From assembly GCA_947652115.1 (NCBI GenBank), contig OX393568.1, positions 22,373,331 to 22,437,330 on the forward strand: 64,000 bases of DNA, given 5' to 3'. The translations under genes and the position numbers were made by a program. The notes under the pieces are model-generated. The model worked only from the letters and a program-made list of their open reading frames with translations. It did no database searches and was not told the origin of the DNA. The stretch comes from Blastomussa wellsi. Its lineage: Eukaryota > Cnidaria > Anthozoa > Scleractinia > Plerogyridae. This document shows, piece after piece, positions 22,701 through 34,591 of the stretch; within the stretch, counting starts at the first letter, position 1; every line of letters begins with the position of its first letter.

Positions 22701-25700
22701 TGGATGGATGGATGGGTGGACGAGCGACGTATTTCACACCAATCAGAATTAGGGTACTATCGATCGATAACCAATGAAATTGCGGCTTGTATGTATTGTT
22801 TAATTTTGTATCAATATTTGTTTCGGATTCAAGGGACGGCCATCTTTATTTTCGTATAAACTGGTGTTAGCATGATGTCTCTATTTCCAGCACTCGGTGT
22901 TTATGTAGCTCTGGTGTACCACGTTGTGTGTGGGTTTTAAGCGGAAAACTGTTCGGAAATTTTCATGGTGGTGAAAAAGGTACGAGGATGTGAAGTTTTA
23001 CATGCTGCGAGCAGTCTGTTTTGGCGGCTTTGGGTTGAGGGATTGTTTTTCGATTTCGGTTAGTTGTGAATAAGAGCCATGTTGAATTTTAAAATGTTTC
23101 TGACTGAAGTAACGATAGCTTTAATTTTGGTTAAATTTCAAGTTGCGGATGTACGCAGCTTCCTATTTCTCGGAGATGAGTTGTTTGAAATCAGTAGAGC
23201 TGAGAGATCACACATGATTAGAGACTTTGCTTCAGGACATAGTAGATGTCATACGGCATTTAAGAATTTGAAGTTAGGAAGGCCACATAGACAAGAACGC
23301 AGGGTACAGTAATTCCGGAGAAACAGCTTTCATTGCAGACGTACCAGCTCTGGTAAATATTTCACGAACCGTTCGTAATTAAATATGCAAAATCTTTCAC
23401 CAGTATTTTCGGCACAAATTTCGTAACAACCAGAAAACAATGTACTAACTGTACTACGTTTAAAAAACCCTTTCGAAAGATATATTTTTTCCATTTGATC
23501 CGTTTATTGTCTTTCGATAAAATGCTTTGGTGCGTGTTTAATAAATCACAAAATATGACGCTTTGTGTTGAAAATCAGCGATGCAGAAAGTATCATGTTT
23601 CAATATTTCGAAGAAAAACAAAAGTATCATATTACAAATAAACAAAAGTATCGTGTTACCGCTGTCAAGAAAAGGCTAGGAATCACGTTTGGTGTCGCAT
23701 TCTGCAACTGTCCTGGAGTCTCTGAGTTTTTCATTTTCAGGTAGAAATAGCTTTGTTAATTAGAATTGGCATTTAGTCACAACAAGCAGTAGGTGGGTAT
23801 GTCTTCACAACATTGTAATGCCGTGTAGTAATGAGTAGTGTTAAAGAAGAGAGTTTAAAACCATTGATATTTTCTAAAGATTTGTGGCTCCTTTCCTATT
23901 CTTTCGAGGAAGTGGCGAGACGTACGGGTTAGATTTCTCCTTCAGTTTTCTTTATAAAAATAAATGTAGTCTTCAAATAGCGTTCAAATTGATGAGTAGA
24001 CGTGCAACAATTGCAAGTCGGCCGTTATACCTTTATTAAGGACGACATCAGGGCGATAACAAGTGGCTAAGTCGCGAGATACCAGGTACTTTGCGGTCGC
24101 TTTCAGAAAAGTGTAGTTCTTGAAAAAACTTCTTCATGTACTTCTTTTGCTATTTTTACAGAAATCAGTATTTTTATATTTGTATATTTTTATATTTGTA
24201 CACAAAATGACGTACTTGTGGTCGACGAGGAGTCCCGGGGGTGGGGAATACACCACAAAATAGTTAAAATATGGCAAATGCCCATGGGTGTGCCCGGGGG
24301 GGATGGTTACAGGGAAAATTGAACCACGCATTAGTGACGTACATCAATCCAATCAGGTTTGGGGTTGCATCAAGAAACCAGTCAAATTGTCTATCTCGTC
24401 CTCAGAGCCTGCTTTTCTTGATGGTGACCAAAAGAAAAGCGGGCTCTGGGGACTAGATTGTCAAATTGTTTGATAAAAATGGAATGACATGCGCAGTAAA
24501 GTGATTGATTAAACTGATTACTGCAGTTTTTACAGATATATTATTTTCGTTGACAGGAAAGTTTCGTCGTGAATGAATTTGCTAGTCAAACGTATTTTGC
24601 GTTGCGTTCATTTACTTAAAATGCACACGCAGTCAGCAAAAGGCCCAACACTAAATTGGTCATTGAGCGTTAGTTTTGGACGGCTAGCTTTGCTGACCAA
24701 AAAAATACGTCCATATCAAAACTGAAAAAATAACTCTCGTACGCATTGCGTGCCTATGTTTCGATTCTGCGCCCAACCTGGAATATTCGCCCACCTTGAA
24801 AAAGTGCCCACTCCCCCCCCCCCCCCAAAACAAAGGTTGATTGAGTATTATGATGCCATAGCTAAAGAGACTTCTGCAAAGACTGAACAATGCGTTGTTA
24901 GTCCTGGGCATAGACTGAACAATGAACAGTTGCAATTTATATGCTTTAATGTTTTGTCATATTTTGTTCTTATTTATTTAACTTTTTACTTTCTGAAAAT
25001 GGTGACAATTTAAGAAACGCCCAGCCTCAAATAAGCGCCTACCTCGAATAAGTGCCCACCCTGAAAGTCCAAAAATTAAATAAGCGCCCTGGGTGTTTAA
25101 TCGAATAAATATGCTAAATAGTGGCAAAATAAATATATTTCACAGGGAGCTAGATCTGTCAGACAGTTTCATGCATGTCCTTTGAGAGTCCCAGAAGGTC
25201 TCGGAGATTTAACAAAGAAAATGCCTAAAGGTAAATGTTTCAGTTCATGCAACTATGGATTTAAATGTAAAACAACAATAACAAGTTGAAGAATCACTGC
25301 ATTATTTGGAACTTACATTTCAGTTACATCATCAAGATATATATCCTGAATAAAACGACCTGTAATGGCAGACTCCAAAACATTATGTATACCTTTACCA
25401 AAGTGTACCAAAGACTGTGCAGTACAGATTGTAGTAAATCACTTTTAAATATAGTGTCTGGTTGGTCAGGACTTTTCACCTGAGAGGTCTCTTCAGATTT
25501 GAGTACAAGCTGTAGTGGTTATGTAAGATATCTTGGGTGATCTTTAAGCTACTTTCTGTGTAGGAGCTTATAGTGGTGTTAAGGGGTTTCCTCCTTAATA
25601 TTCACCATGTCAACACTACAAAAAGCTTCAAAATCATTTTTCTCCAAATACCGTCTTGAGCAATCCTTTAGCAACTGCTCTTGATCTCTAGTTAAGAAGG

Positions 25701-27003
25701 CCCCCCTTTATTTCCAGGGTCCAGTTGTTCAAAGGGTGGGCTAGTGTTATTAAATAAAATAAATGTTTCATTTGTCTCTGTTAGAATTAAAGATGTACTA
25801 CAACAGCAATTCAATGCCGTTCATTACAAGCCAGCCATCTTCCCGTCACGACGTTCCAGCATCTGTGCTGGAAGCTAATGCCATAGCCGTGACGTTAGCT
25901 AATGAGTGGGAAAATGAGTGGAATCAGAGTGGGCTAGCATCACGTTTATCCAAAGAGGTAAGTGTTCAAAGGATTAGAAGATTATGGTAATATTCCAAAA
26001 GGACCCCCTTTCCAGGAAAATACCCCCTGCCAAAAAATGTAAACCCCCTGTGTCCTCCACCCCCCCAAAAAACTCTCAGATACAACATTCCTCCCAAAAA
26101 TAAGCCCTAATGAATATAAGCTAATAGGCTATATAAGTTTAGTGATAATGCACAATGACTTATTATCAGATGCCGGTACTTATGGAACTCTGGTATGATC
26201 AAAAAGACACAGTATACATCCTGCTGAAAAAGAAATCCAAAGAGTTTTGAAGTGGAATTTTCTATCTGAACTCCCTCCACCCCCTGTGAATGTGCTGTTG
26301 AGCAAATAAGTGCACAGGGCTTTTATGTTCAGAATTTTACAGTACCTGGGCTGCATGAAGATGTGCGGATGAGCCGAACTATTCGTTAATATAATGTGGC
26401 ATAAGAAATCCAAAAAGGGTTTTATTGTATATGCTAAGACAGTTAAATTATGTGTTGGAGATTTATTTATAAAAATGCTGTTAACTAAATGCCCTTTCGT
26501 GAAAAAGGTTGTTGTTCATCGTGGTATAAAGTATAATAATGAAGGCATTATCATTTGTCTGACGATGTAGTCACTTGTGATGTGGACCGCGACGTTTTGG
26601 CTGCATTCTGTTAGCCTTCATCAGGCGATAAGGTCGACTGGCTACGTGTAGCTTTATAAAGCATGGTGCTCCGCTGTGATTGGTGGACAGCTGTTGAAAA
26701 CCAATTGAAACGTCAGTTGAAACGTCGTGGTCCACATCACAAGTGACTACACCGTGAGACAAACGATAACGCCTTCATATCAGAGAAACTGAATCACTAA
26801 GCACCTTTAAGAAACGTTCTTTTTACGAAACATTTTAAATTTTTTTATTATTGTTGAATTATTTTTCTTGTAAATATTTATCTTGATTAGTTATTCATAT
26901 TAGTCTTTTGTATATTTTAGGTATTACTATTATCATATACTTCATACGTATTATTGTAAAGCGCTATTGGTTTCTTAGTAGAAATAACGCTATATAAATA
27001 AAG

Positions 27004-27038
<35 letters not shown>

Positions 27039-30000
27039 TAAATGCCCTTTATCGATCAATGTTTCAGGAATATCTTGCTCAAAAGAGGGCGCGCTTGGAG
27101 AAGAAAATCAAGCAGCATTTACAGAGTGAGCTCCAGAGAGCTAATCTGAATGCTGATCTTAGCGACATTGTGTCATCATTGTCAGGTAGCCTGAATGTTT
27201 ATCATAAGACATAGGCATGCAATGCGTGTGGAGGGTATAGCTGAAGTCATAGGTCTTTGCATGCATTACGTGTCAATGTATTCCTAGCTCGATGCTTGCC
27301 TTTTTTAAAACAAATTTGAAGGCAAATGTTTCCTTGTAAATCTGTTCTCATCCAAGGTGCAGTGTGTAATTCCATAAGAAATCCATACCTCCCCTTACTG
27401 AACTGCCTCAATTTTAACCTTTGTCGCCATGAAAGAGGTCTTCTTTTGTAATGGAACAATACTTCGATACATGTCATCAAACAAAACCTCCAAAGAATAT
27501 TTTATCTAAATAGAAAAAGCACAAACGCAGTATCAATAAACTGAGAAAAAAACAAGGATGACTTGAATGAAGAATATTGAGACAAGTCATAATTGGCGAA
27601 CTTGGAAAAAATGTTCTAGCATGTGCCATATTCTTTAAATTCACTTTGTTGTAATATTTTGTCCTTCTTGCTTTTTTGTTAAACTTTTAATGACAGACAG
27701 AGCATCAGGAACTGGGGCATCATCCAAGGGATCCAGGTTTACACGTACTGAACAACTTCAGTTTGCACAAGTAAGATTGACAATTGATGTGTTTCAATGT
27801 ACCGTAAGTGCAAAATGTTAAATTCTTTGGCATTTTGAGGCAAAAGACCACAATGCCCAAGATTTTTCTTCATCTCAAGAGAAGCAGTCGAGAGCAGAGA
27901 CATAGTGGCTTGAATACACATCACATCAAAACGTATGCGCATGCGTTTAGTTCAGGCGTTTCCGGTTTTACGCTAGGCTCTCTCAGGTTGGCACTTGATC
28001 GCTTGTTCAAGGTGGCAGTTAAAACTGTATTTCTACGTGAAGCATCCACTCCGGATGCCATCAAGAAGGGCCACAACGGGAAGAGGTACGCACGGTCCAC
28101 AACCGCACGTAAAAAACAAACAAATATGGCCGTCAACTAAATGCGCTCTTGTCGAATAAGCACCGCGAACATCAAACATATTTTTCTCTTTTGGTGCGAA
28201 CACCAAAGCGCTTGGTGCAAAAGCTGACAGCAAGTGCTGGACAATGTCTTTCTAATAATATCAATTCTTCCTTAACTTTTTTCGCAATCTCTTTTGTTTT
28301 TAATCTTCGCGGGTGAAACGTTTTTCGTTACGTCACCGGAAACAAAGACGTCACCAGAAGCCTGAACTTAAAGCATGCGCGTTGCGTTTTGCCGCGGTGT
28401 TCAAACAGGCATGGTCGAGGGAACAAGTGCCAACTGGTGAGCACTGAGCTCACGGTATCCGCCCCTGAAGTTGCTAAGCAACATGACTTGTTTTGCTCAC
28501 GCAGGTGATTACTTTCGGTGTATTTGCACGCTCTTGTGCTAGTTTTTGATTGGATAAAGTAAGTCGGAAACTCCACAAACGAAGATTTGCCAAAACTGGC
28601 ACTTATTATCTCATTTGGTAAACCCGACCTCAATTTCTCGAACTTCTCAAGTCTCGAACCAAACCTACAGTCGAAGACTGTAAGGTTACTGTCTGGTTTC
28701 TCATAGTTCTTACCATTTAGCCAAAAAATCCGGAAATTTCGGTTTGAAGTCAAATGGAAAGGTCATTTTCCGGAAAATCCGTTCGGAAATTGTGTACCTC
28801 CAGAGGTAGTCCTCTTTTTCTGTTCGAAAGGGCACACGGAAATTTCCTTACCATTTAACAAATCTTCCGTCTCAGGCCCTTTTTAAAGGGCCGAGCGGAA
28901 CGGAACGTCTTGTAGCTAAATGCAAAGCACAATCTCCTGCGGTCGCTAAATTCGGAAAATCGCTTACCATTGTGCAACGGGCTAACCAACCAGATTATTC
29001 CTTCATATGGTAAGCACCCTCGAACTCCAGATTCCTGGAATCGATTTTCGTTTCACTTGGAGCTCGAGATTAGAAATCGGCAAATGGGGATTGCACTGTA
29101 TGAATATTTCTTTCTCTTTTTAAGGACGAACAAAAGGCTGCCGCTATGGTGGGACTTAGCGAGGAAGGACCTCCTAAAGTGGACACAGAAGAGGTGAAAT
29201 ATATGGTGGCTGATGTCAGATCGCAACTGTTTACTTTTTCCTTTCTCTGGATGTCAAAGTCTAAGCACTAGAAGGTTTATTGTTTGCAAGAGGGCCCTTC
29301 AAGTGGTACTTTCTTGTTTGACCACGATTGGTTGAAATAGAATATTCAGTTCCAAAGCTTTGCAAATGAAACCAAAAGCAACATCCAATCGCTCTGTTTC
29401 GTCACGTAAAGTTTGGAAATCCATTTCATGATTTTTGGAATGGCTTGCGTGTTTTCGTGTGTATCTGTGGGGAATTTGCAAGTTTCAGTCGAGCCTGGGT
29501 TATATTGCCCTATGCCAAACGATTTCTCAATCAATCAACGCAACATTTCAAAAACGTAATTATGTGTGTTTTGTGTAAACAGGAGATGAGGAAAAAGAGA
29601 GAGGAGGAACTGGAAACACTCGAGTCTAAACTTGGCGAGCTGAATGCTGCCATTGAACATAATGAAGTGGAAATCAAGAAATCACAGGCTGGCATTCAAC
29701 AGGTTACTGACCAAAAATGTTTTATGTTGTTGATCTGTTTGACAGAAGCGGTTTTCTCAAACCTGAATTCATACTGAGCCTCGTATTTCCTGCATGGTCC
29801 ACTATGCTGTACTTAAGGGGATGTCTCGAGTATCTCTTTGCTTTTACGCGCACTGCTTTCACGGCGACATTTTTAAAACAAGTATTTTAATTTTAGACCA
29901 ACGAACAAATAGCCGGTCAGAAGACCAAGAACTCAGAGCAGGAAGAGGTTTACAAAGTGAAGAAAAGAACGATTGACCTGCTTCCTGATGCGGAGAACAA

Positions 30001-33000
30001 TATCGATAAACTGCAGGTGATTAACGAAACACTCTTGAAAGAATTTGTTTTTCGTACTACCTCTCCTCTCGTCTCCTTGCCTCGCCTCGCCTTTTCTTTC
30101 CTTTTTCACGTATACCACCGATATGACTGTTTTTCCAGAGTGTTGTGGATGCGAGTGCGCAGCGACTTGTGAACTTGGCTCAGCAGTGGGAGAAACACAG
30201 AGCACCTCTGATTAATCAGTACAGAGAGCTGAAACAACTCAATGCCAACAAAGTGGTTAGTAATATGTATTTTTTTTCTATCAGTGGTTATTTTCTCACA
30301 CTCGAATTAACATCTTGAAGTTCAAAGTTCCAGCTCAAATGCAAGTACATTTTTGGTTTGGTCAAGATCGAGGAGGGTTGAGTCGGATTACGACACGCTT
30401 ACTGTTGTTTTCAGTCGATCAATTGTCCCTTGCTTTACAGTGATAATTTTCGTTGTTTGCTTTTAGTCCGAGGCTCAAAAGCAGCTAGAGGAGATTAAAT
30501 CTCTCAGAGAAAAAATGAAGGAAGTCGCAGATGAAGCCAGAGGGAAGGAAGACCTATACAAACAACTGGTAAAGCGTGCACATAATATCTGAGTCTTGGA
30601 GAATTTTCTTGTGCTTATTTCTCCTTCCTAACGACGCGTTTAATCTGCGTATCTCTTACACTTCACTTCACTCATGGAGCGTTTTCATATGACGTCACCC
30701 CCGGCGGTACTCCCATATATGGTCTATATAGGTACGTGTCGTGGGATAGGGTGTGGTTTTTCGAGGTTCGCGTTCCGTAAATAGGGTATCCCATTTGCTT
30801 TTTTTTGGCATTCTTTACGGTGTGATCCTTAGATAGGGTATCTAAATTGTATTATTTGGCTATTTTGCAATTTGCAGTGCGTAAACAACACGCTTAAACG
30901 ACAAAAAGTTGACCCGTTTACACCTTTCTTAGTTTTTGTTTTTTCCTTGAAAAGGGACTCGTTTCTTATATGGTATCAAATTCCGTTTACTTTATCCTTA
31001 AATAGGGTCAGGGTTTAAGAACCTTCGTGGCACACACCTATCCAAAAGTTAACGGAGTACCCCCGGATGACGTCATGACGGCCATATTGGTGTTTCAAAA
31101 CAAAGAAACGGCGGCCATGTTGGTGTACCAAACCAATCTCCGGGAATCAAACTCTCTTTTTATGCAAATATCGTCTTTTGTGTCAGCAATCCAACATGGC
31201 CGCTTTTCACGTGTGTGGTAGGTATGGGTTCTACCCCTGGGCGGAGTCACTATTTTTGGACAAGACGCTTTAATCTCTCAGCGAATAGGCCATTTTACAG
31301 TTCTGTGCTTAGTTACCAAGCCTTTGAGTGGAATTGAGGCTGAAGGTGACCTTGCATAGATACAAACCCTCTTGCTTTTGATATGTGAATCGTTTTGTTG
31401 TTATGCTAAATAGTTTCTGGTCTCTATCATGACAAGGTCAACTAGAGCCTCGCTTTCATACAGAGGCCTGGTTACATTTCACAGAACTGTAAAATGGACT
31501 ATTGTTGGGGAAACCGAACAGAATGCTGGGGATGAACCACAAGCCTACTCTGGGACTATGCAGCAATATTTCTAGTCTGTTGATGCCAAAGACAGCGCGG
31601 TTCTCACTAAGACAATCTTCATTTAACAAACACAAAGTAGAAAGTTTTATTACTTGTAGACGTCTTATTACTGAAGTAGGAAGTTGTATTACTTGTTTTG
31701 TTAGGTTGTTGAATATGAGACTATGAGCAAAGATGTGAACAGGTCGGCGTACACCCGGCGTATCCTGGAAATTGTTGGAAATATCAAGAAACAGAAGGAG
31801 GAAATCAACAAGGTAGATTTCCTGTTAGACTTTCTCAAAGTCGTTCGCTTCTCGTTTCCGGTTTGACAGTAGCGGTCTGAGAGCTCGACTTGTAAGCAAC
31901 TCTGATTTCCCGTCTGTATACAGCTGTGGTTGTCTTGAAAATCCCTGACTGTCTTTGCAGAACGAACATTGATTTAGTTGGTATTTTAATATCGACAAGA
32001 CGTTTCCCTTCTCTTCAAGTTGTTCTTGTTTTCATGTTGTAGATTCTGATCGACACCAAAGATGTCCAAAAGGAAATAAATCAGTTGTCAGGGAAGCTGG
32101 ATCGAACCTTTGCTGTCACTGATGAACTTATATTTAGGGTGTGTAGCATTCCAGACTTTTAAAATTCAGATTCCACTTTTGAAAAAAATGTGGCCAGTTT
32201 CTTACAGCTGATTCTCAGACGTCCGAGGTCGATCGCGGCCCAGAGAGAGGGAAGCGAAGAGGCCTCGATCGACCTGTGAACTTCTGAGAATTCGGCTACT
32301 CGCACAGTCGCCAAAATTGTGCCGTTTTGTTGGTTTATTTGGTTATTGTTTGCTCCTGTAACATACCATGAAGAATTCCATAGACGTTCTCGAGGCATCA
32401 CACAATACTATGTGGTGTAAGAATATTAAGCGTGACACCCTTATAGAGAGCTTTGAGGGTCATTGCATTTACTGACTTGAATGCAGCAAGTCAAATTCTG
32501 ATGTCATGTTAGAATATTATTATATCATGTTCATTGCTGACTGTCATCTATTTTTTCCAACGTTTGTTTTCCTGTTCCAGGATGCGAAGAAAGACGAATC
32601 TTGTCGCAAAGCTTACAAATACCTTGCAAGTCTTCACGAGGTATGGGCATCTCTGTGGCACGAGTTTGAGCACCAGTTTATTAACAATGACAGTAAATAT
32701 CGGCAGCTGTTGTGTTACTTTTGTTTGCGCTTTTTATCAGTCTTGTTGTGTTTTAGAACTGTAAAGAGCTGATTGCGTCAGTGGAGGAGACGGGATTGAT
32801 AATGAGAGAAATAAGAGATTTGGAGGACCAGGTATGACAGTACTTTGGCCTTTATAGAAGCGCTGGGTTGAGAGAATAGTCTCTTTTCGTAATACATAAA
32901 GTCGCATGACTTTGTACAGCGCAGAGAGAATATTTCAGTCTGAAATTAAAAGTGAATTATGCTTTGTTGTGGTTTTAATGCCTTCATTGTTAGTACCACT

Positions 33001-33297
33001 TAGAATTTCCAACTGCGTACTTCCATACGGAATTTTTCCCAAAGAAACTGTTTTCTGATTCAGTTTTAGATTCAACCGTGCTCCCGATCTTCAACTTCAT
33101 TATATTTCCCGGATGTAGTTGACCGCTGGGTATCGCTGGCGCTAGTTAATGAATGTTTTGTGTTATTTTTATTACAGATTGAAATGGAAAGCCAGAAAAA
33201 CACTGCTACCAACTTGGAGCGAATCTCCGGGGACTTCAAACAGATGAAAGAAGAGAATAATGCGCTGGCGAAAAAGCTAAAAGCAGCCAAAAATTAA
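19791..33297 (+). CDS. CCDC22: Coiled-coil domain-containing protein 22 (CCC complex subunit)
   Basis: CCDC22 works with CCDC93 and COMMD proteins in the CCC complex, which with WASH and retriever recycles endosomal cargo and affects NF-kB turnover (family knowledge). Eighteen exons: 19791-19840, 20866-21037, 21732-21864, 22502-22635, 25146-25230, 25785-25957, 27068-27185, 27697-27770, 29125-29193, 29583-29702, 29897-30016, 30139-30255, 30467-30568, 31705-31812, 32043-32138, 32581-32640, 32757-32831, 33178-33297. All join in phase to 641 aa plus TAA; human is 627 from memory. The start [16 protein letters not shown] matches the family N-terminus of the calponin-homology-like domain (about 1-110). 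Heptad-rich coiled coils fill about 330-640. The most conserved part is [14 protein letters not shown] + DAKKDE + [12 protein letters not shown] (about 540-577). All introns are GT-AG. It is tail to tail with the SLC36 gene. Confidence 0.97.
20286..20816. repeat. ~530-bp TIR element in CCDC22 intron 1
   Basis: The left end contains CCCCGGGCACATCTGGGGCG and the right end CCCCACATATGCCTGGGG; together they form imperfect ~50-bp inverted repeats starting TATCAATGTTGAGCC. No ORF of note. A related fragment (CAAATGCCCATGGGTGTGCC) lies near 24275-24300. Confidence 0.6.
21295..21621 (+). repeat. Foldback element carrying a tRNA-like sequence
   Basis: Inverted arms of about 66 bp (21297-21362 and 21549-21620) share TGAACTG, GATGAAAGTG and GCAGTGAATTT in opposite orientation. 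Between them, 21432-21505 resembles a tRNA: acceptor stem GGCTTCA/TGAAGCC, D arm GCTCAGTTGGTAGAGC, T arm ACGGGTTTGAATCCTGT. The anticodon arm is 2 nt too long and does not pair, so it is not a working tRNA. The same design recurs at 53300-53548. Confidence 0.75.
21931..22095. repeat. ~18-bp degenerate tandem repeat
   Basis: Roughly nine copies of an ACAAAACTCCACTCCTGC-like unit with variable spacing, in CCDC22 intron 3. Non-coding. Confidence 0.75.
22636..25145. other. CCDC22 intron 4 (2.5 kb)
   Basis: Holds a (GGAT)n stretch near 22696-22720, a small foldback at 24390-24455 (arms CAGAGCCTGCTTTTC and GAAAAGCGGGCTCTG, related to the elements at 43042 and 49390), and a poly-C tract at 24814-24828. 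A 77-codon plus-strand frame at 23079-23312 begins with a hydrophobic stretch, but nothing supports it as a gene. Confidence 0.5.
26541..26778. repeat. Foldback element with hammerhead-like core
   Basis: Inverted arms GAAGGCATTATCATTTGTCT and its imperfect complement ending ACGCCTTCA continue through GTAGTCACTTGTGATGTGGAC on the left and its complement on the right. The left half, read on the minus strand, contains the hammerhead-like motif annotated at 26584-26635. It lies in CCDC22 intron 6. Confidence 0.75.
26584..26635 (-). ncRNA. Degenerate hammerhead-ribozyme-like motif
   Basis: The minus strand reads CGC, then the canonical core CTGATGA (complement of 26618-26624), a stem II GGCT...AGCC with a 10-nt loop, AAAA where GAAA is expected, then CGTC and GCG. 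GCG/CGC and GUC/GAC can form a stem I. Short stem III and this layout resemble the hammerhead motifs known in Penelope-like retroelements. One core base is changed, so activity is doubtful. Confidence 0.5.
26825..27038 (+). repeat. Probable LINE 3' tail ending in (ATT)n
   Basis: An AT-rich tail contains TAAAGCGCTATTGG and GCGCTATATAAATAAAG and ends in a run of ATT. This matches the typical 3' end of CR1/L2-like non-LTR elements or their SINE partners. No reverse transcriptase remains. It lies 30 bp upstream of CCDC22 exon 7. Confidence 0.55.
30690..31050. repeat. Dispersed repeat with AAATAGGGTATC/GGTCAGGG motifs
   Basis: Contains repeated TAAATAGGGT and TTAGATAGGGTATC words, then CCTTGAAAAGGGACTCG and AAATAGGGTCAGGG. 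The segment 55766-55880 carries similar blocks in reverse orientation (CTGACCCTATTTAAGGATCA), indicating a dispersed family. The ends were not resolved. In CCDC22 intron 13. Confidence 0.45.
31284..31503. repeat. 220-bp MITE
   Basis: The ends AATAGGCCATTTTACAGTTC and GAACTGTAAAATGGACTATT form a 24-bp inverted repeat with one mismatch; TGTG/CACA follows inward. No ORF. In CCDC22 intron 13. Confidence 0.75.
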
Positions 33298-34591
33298 ATT
33301 TACTGTTTATTTTTAGACAAATATATATTTTTAAAACAAATTATGCCTCACTGAATTAAAAAAAAATTGAACTTGGTTTTTGTTATCTGAGTCACGTTGT
33401 TGTTTTTGTTGGTAGAGCGGTTTTCATTTGAGTGTCGTGAAACCAAAACCAAAGTAATCACTCTAGCCAATCACAAAGGACGCGGGCAACCAGTGAACCA
33501 ATCAAAACTCAAAGCAAATACATTTTGCCGACACCAAGCGCGGGAAAACGTGCGCTCGGGGTTTCACTTCCGATTGGTCGAGAAAATGGCGCGAGTTTTT
33601 TTTAAGCCAATCACAAATGAAAATCTCTCTAATGCTACTCATGAATCCACTTTGATGTCCATCAGTAGTCAAACGGTTTACAACTCTACGCGAGTTTTGA
33701 AATGTGAATTTTAAAAACAGTAAGCCATTTCCGAGGTACCTACTACGTCCGTTTTGCGTCCTGCGAATCAGCCTGGAAGTGTAGTGGTGAGATGGTGATG
33801 TCATGTCAGAGTTTCCGGTTTCGATTCTGGTTGTTGACGAACAATTTTTTTCTTTTTTGTGGGAAAAAATTCGATGATAGCCAAAAATTCTAAGTGTCGC
33901 TAAAATGGCGTCGACCATTTACGAAAGGGAAACGTGCCCCGGTGAAAGCAAACAACAACTTGATTCGAACTGCTTTTATAATCCGAAGTGATCTGGGGCG
34001 CCTCCCATTCAGCCGTAATTCCCGGTAGCCTCGCAGCTCCTGTAACTTCTAAATTTCAGTGGCAGGGATAGTGTTGCAGCCTTATTGTTTTAGGGTAGGG
34101 TCCATTGTTTGTTCTTTTGTCTCACCTGAACGTGTCCCGCCAGCTTTTGCTTAATGTTGCGTTCCAGTTTATAAAATAGTCTCACGCAAAAATGGTCCCC
34201 AAAATTATCATTTCAACGTCTTTATTTCGAGATTTCATTTCTTTGTGCCGTGGCGTATTTTGGTCACCGTACAAGTCATTCGCAAATTAATTGTCATTTC
34301 AGTTGATTTATAAATAACATTCTTTCACTGTTCGAACAGTCCATTTTTCCCTATACATGTGGTTAAAACAGTTTAAAAGGGACTTAAACCTCTTTCAAAT
34401 AAATTGATTTGTTTATCTTTGCTCGGTGTCGTGACTATCCCGAAGGGTCCGAAAATTTTCCGAAGTTCATCGGAGCTACGACCCATCCGCCGATCTCGGC
34501 ATACATCCTTCCTTAGCCTCTTAAAGTTTGCACATTCAACATTTTGTGCTGGCTTGCATGATCCTTTTTTAGGTGGATATCGGTTTAATAT
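33298..34591. other. Convergent intergenic region between CCDC22 and SLC36
   Basis: Holds both 3' UTRs. A repeat at about 33400-33720 (CCGACACCAAGCGCGGGAAA, GAAAATGGCGCGAG) is shared in inverse orientation with 35560-35810. TTTATT at 34221-34226 would be an AATAAA signal for the minus-strand transporter, about 370 nt beyond its stop. No canonical AATAAA was seen close to the CCDC22 stop. No gene recognised. Confidence 0.5.
33400..33720 (+). repeat. Dispersed repeat, copy 1
   Basis: Carries AACCAAAACCAAAGTAATCA, GCGCGGGAAAACGTGCG and ATGGCGCGAG separated by CCAATCA words. The complements of all three occur at 35560-35810, so this is a dispersed family of a few hundred bp. Confidence 0.6.
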
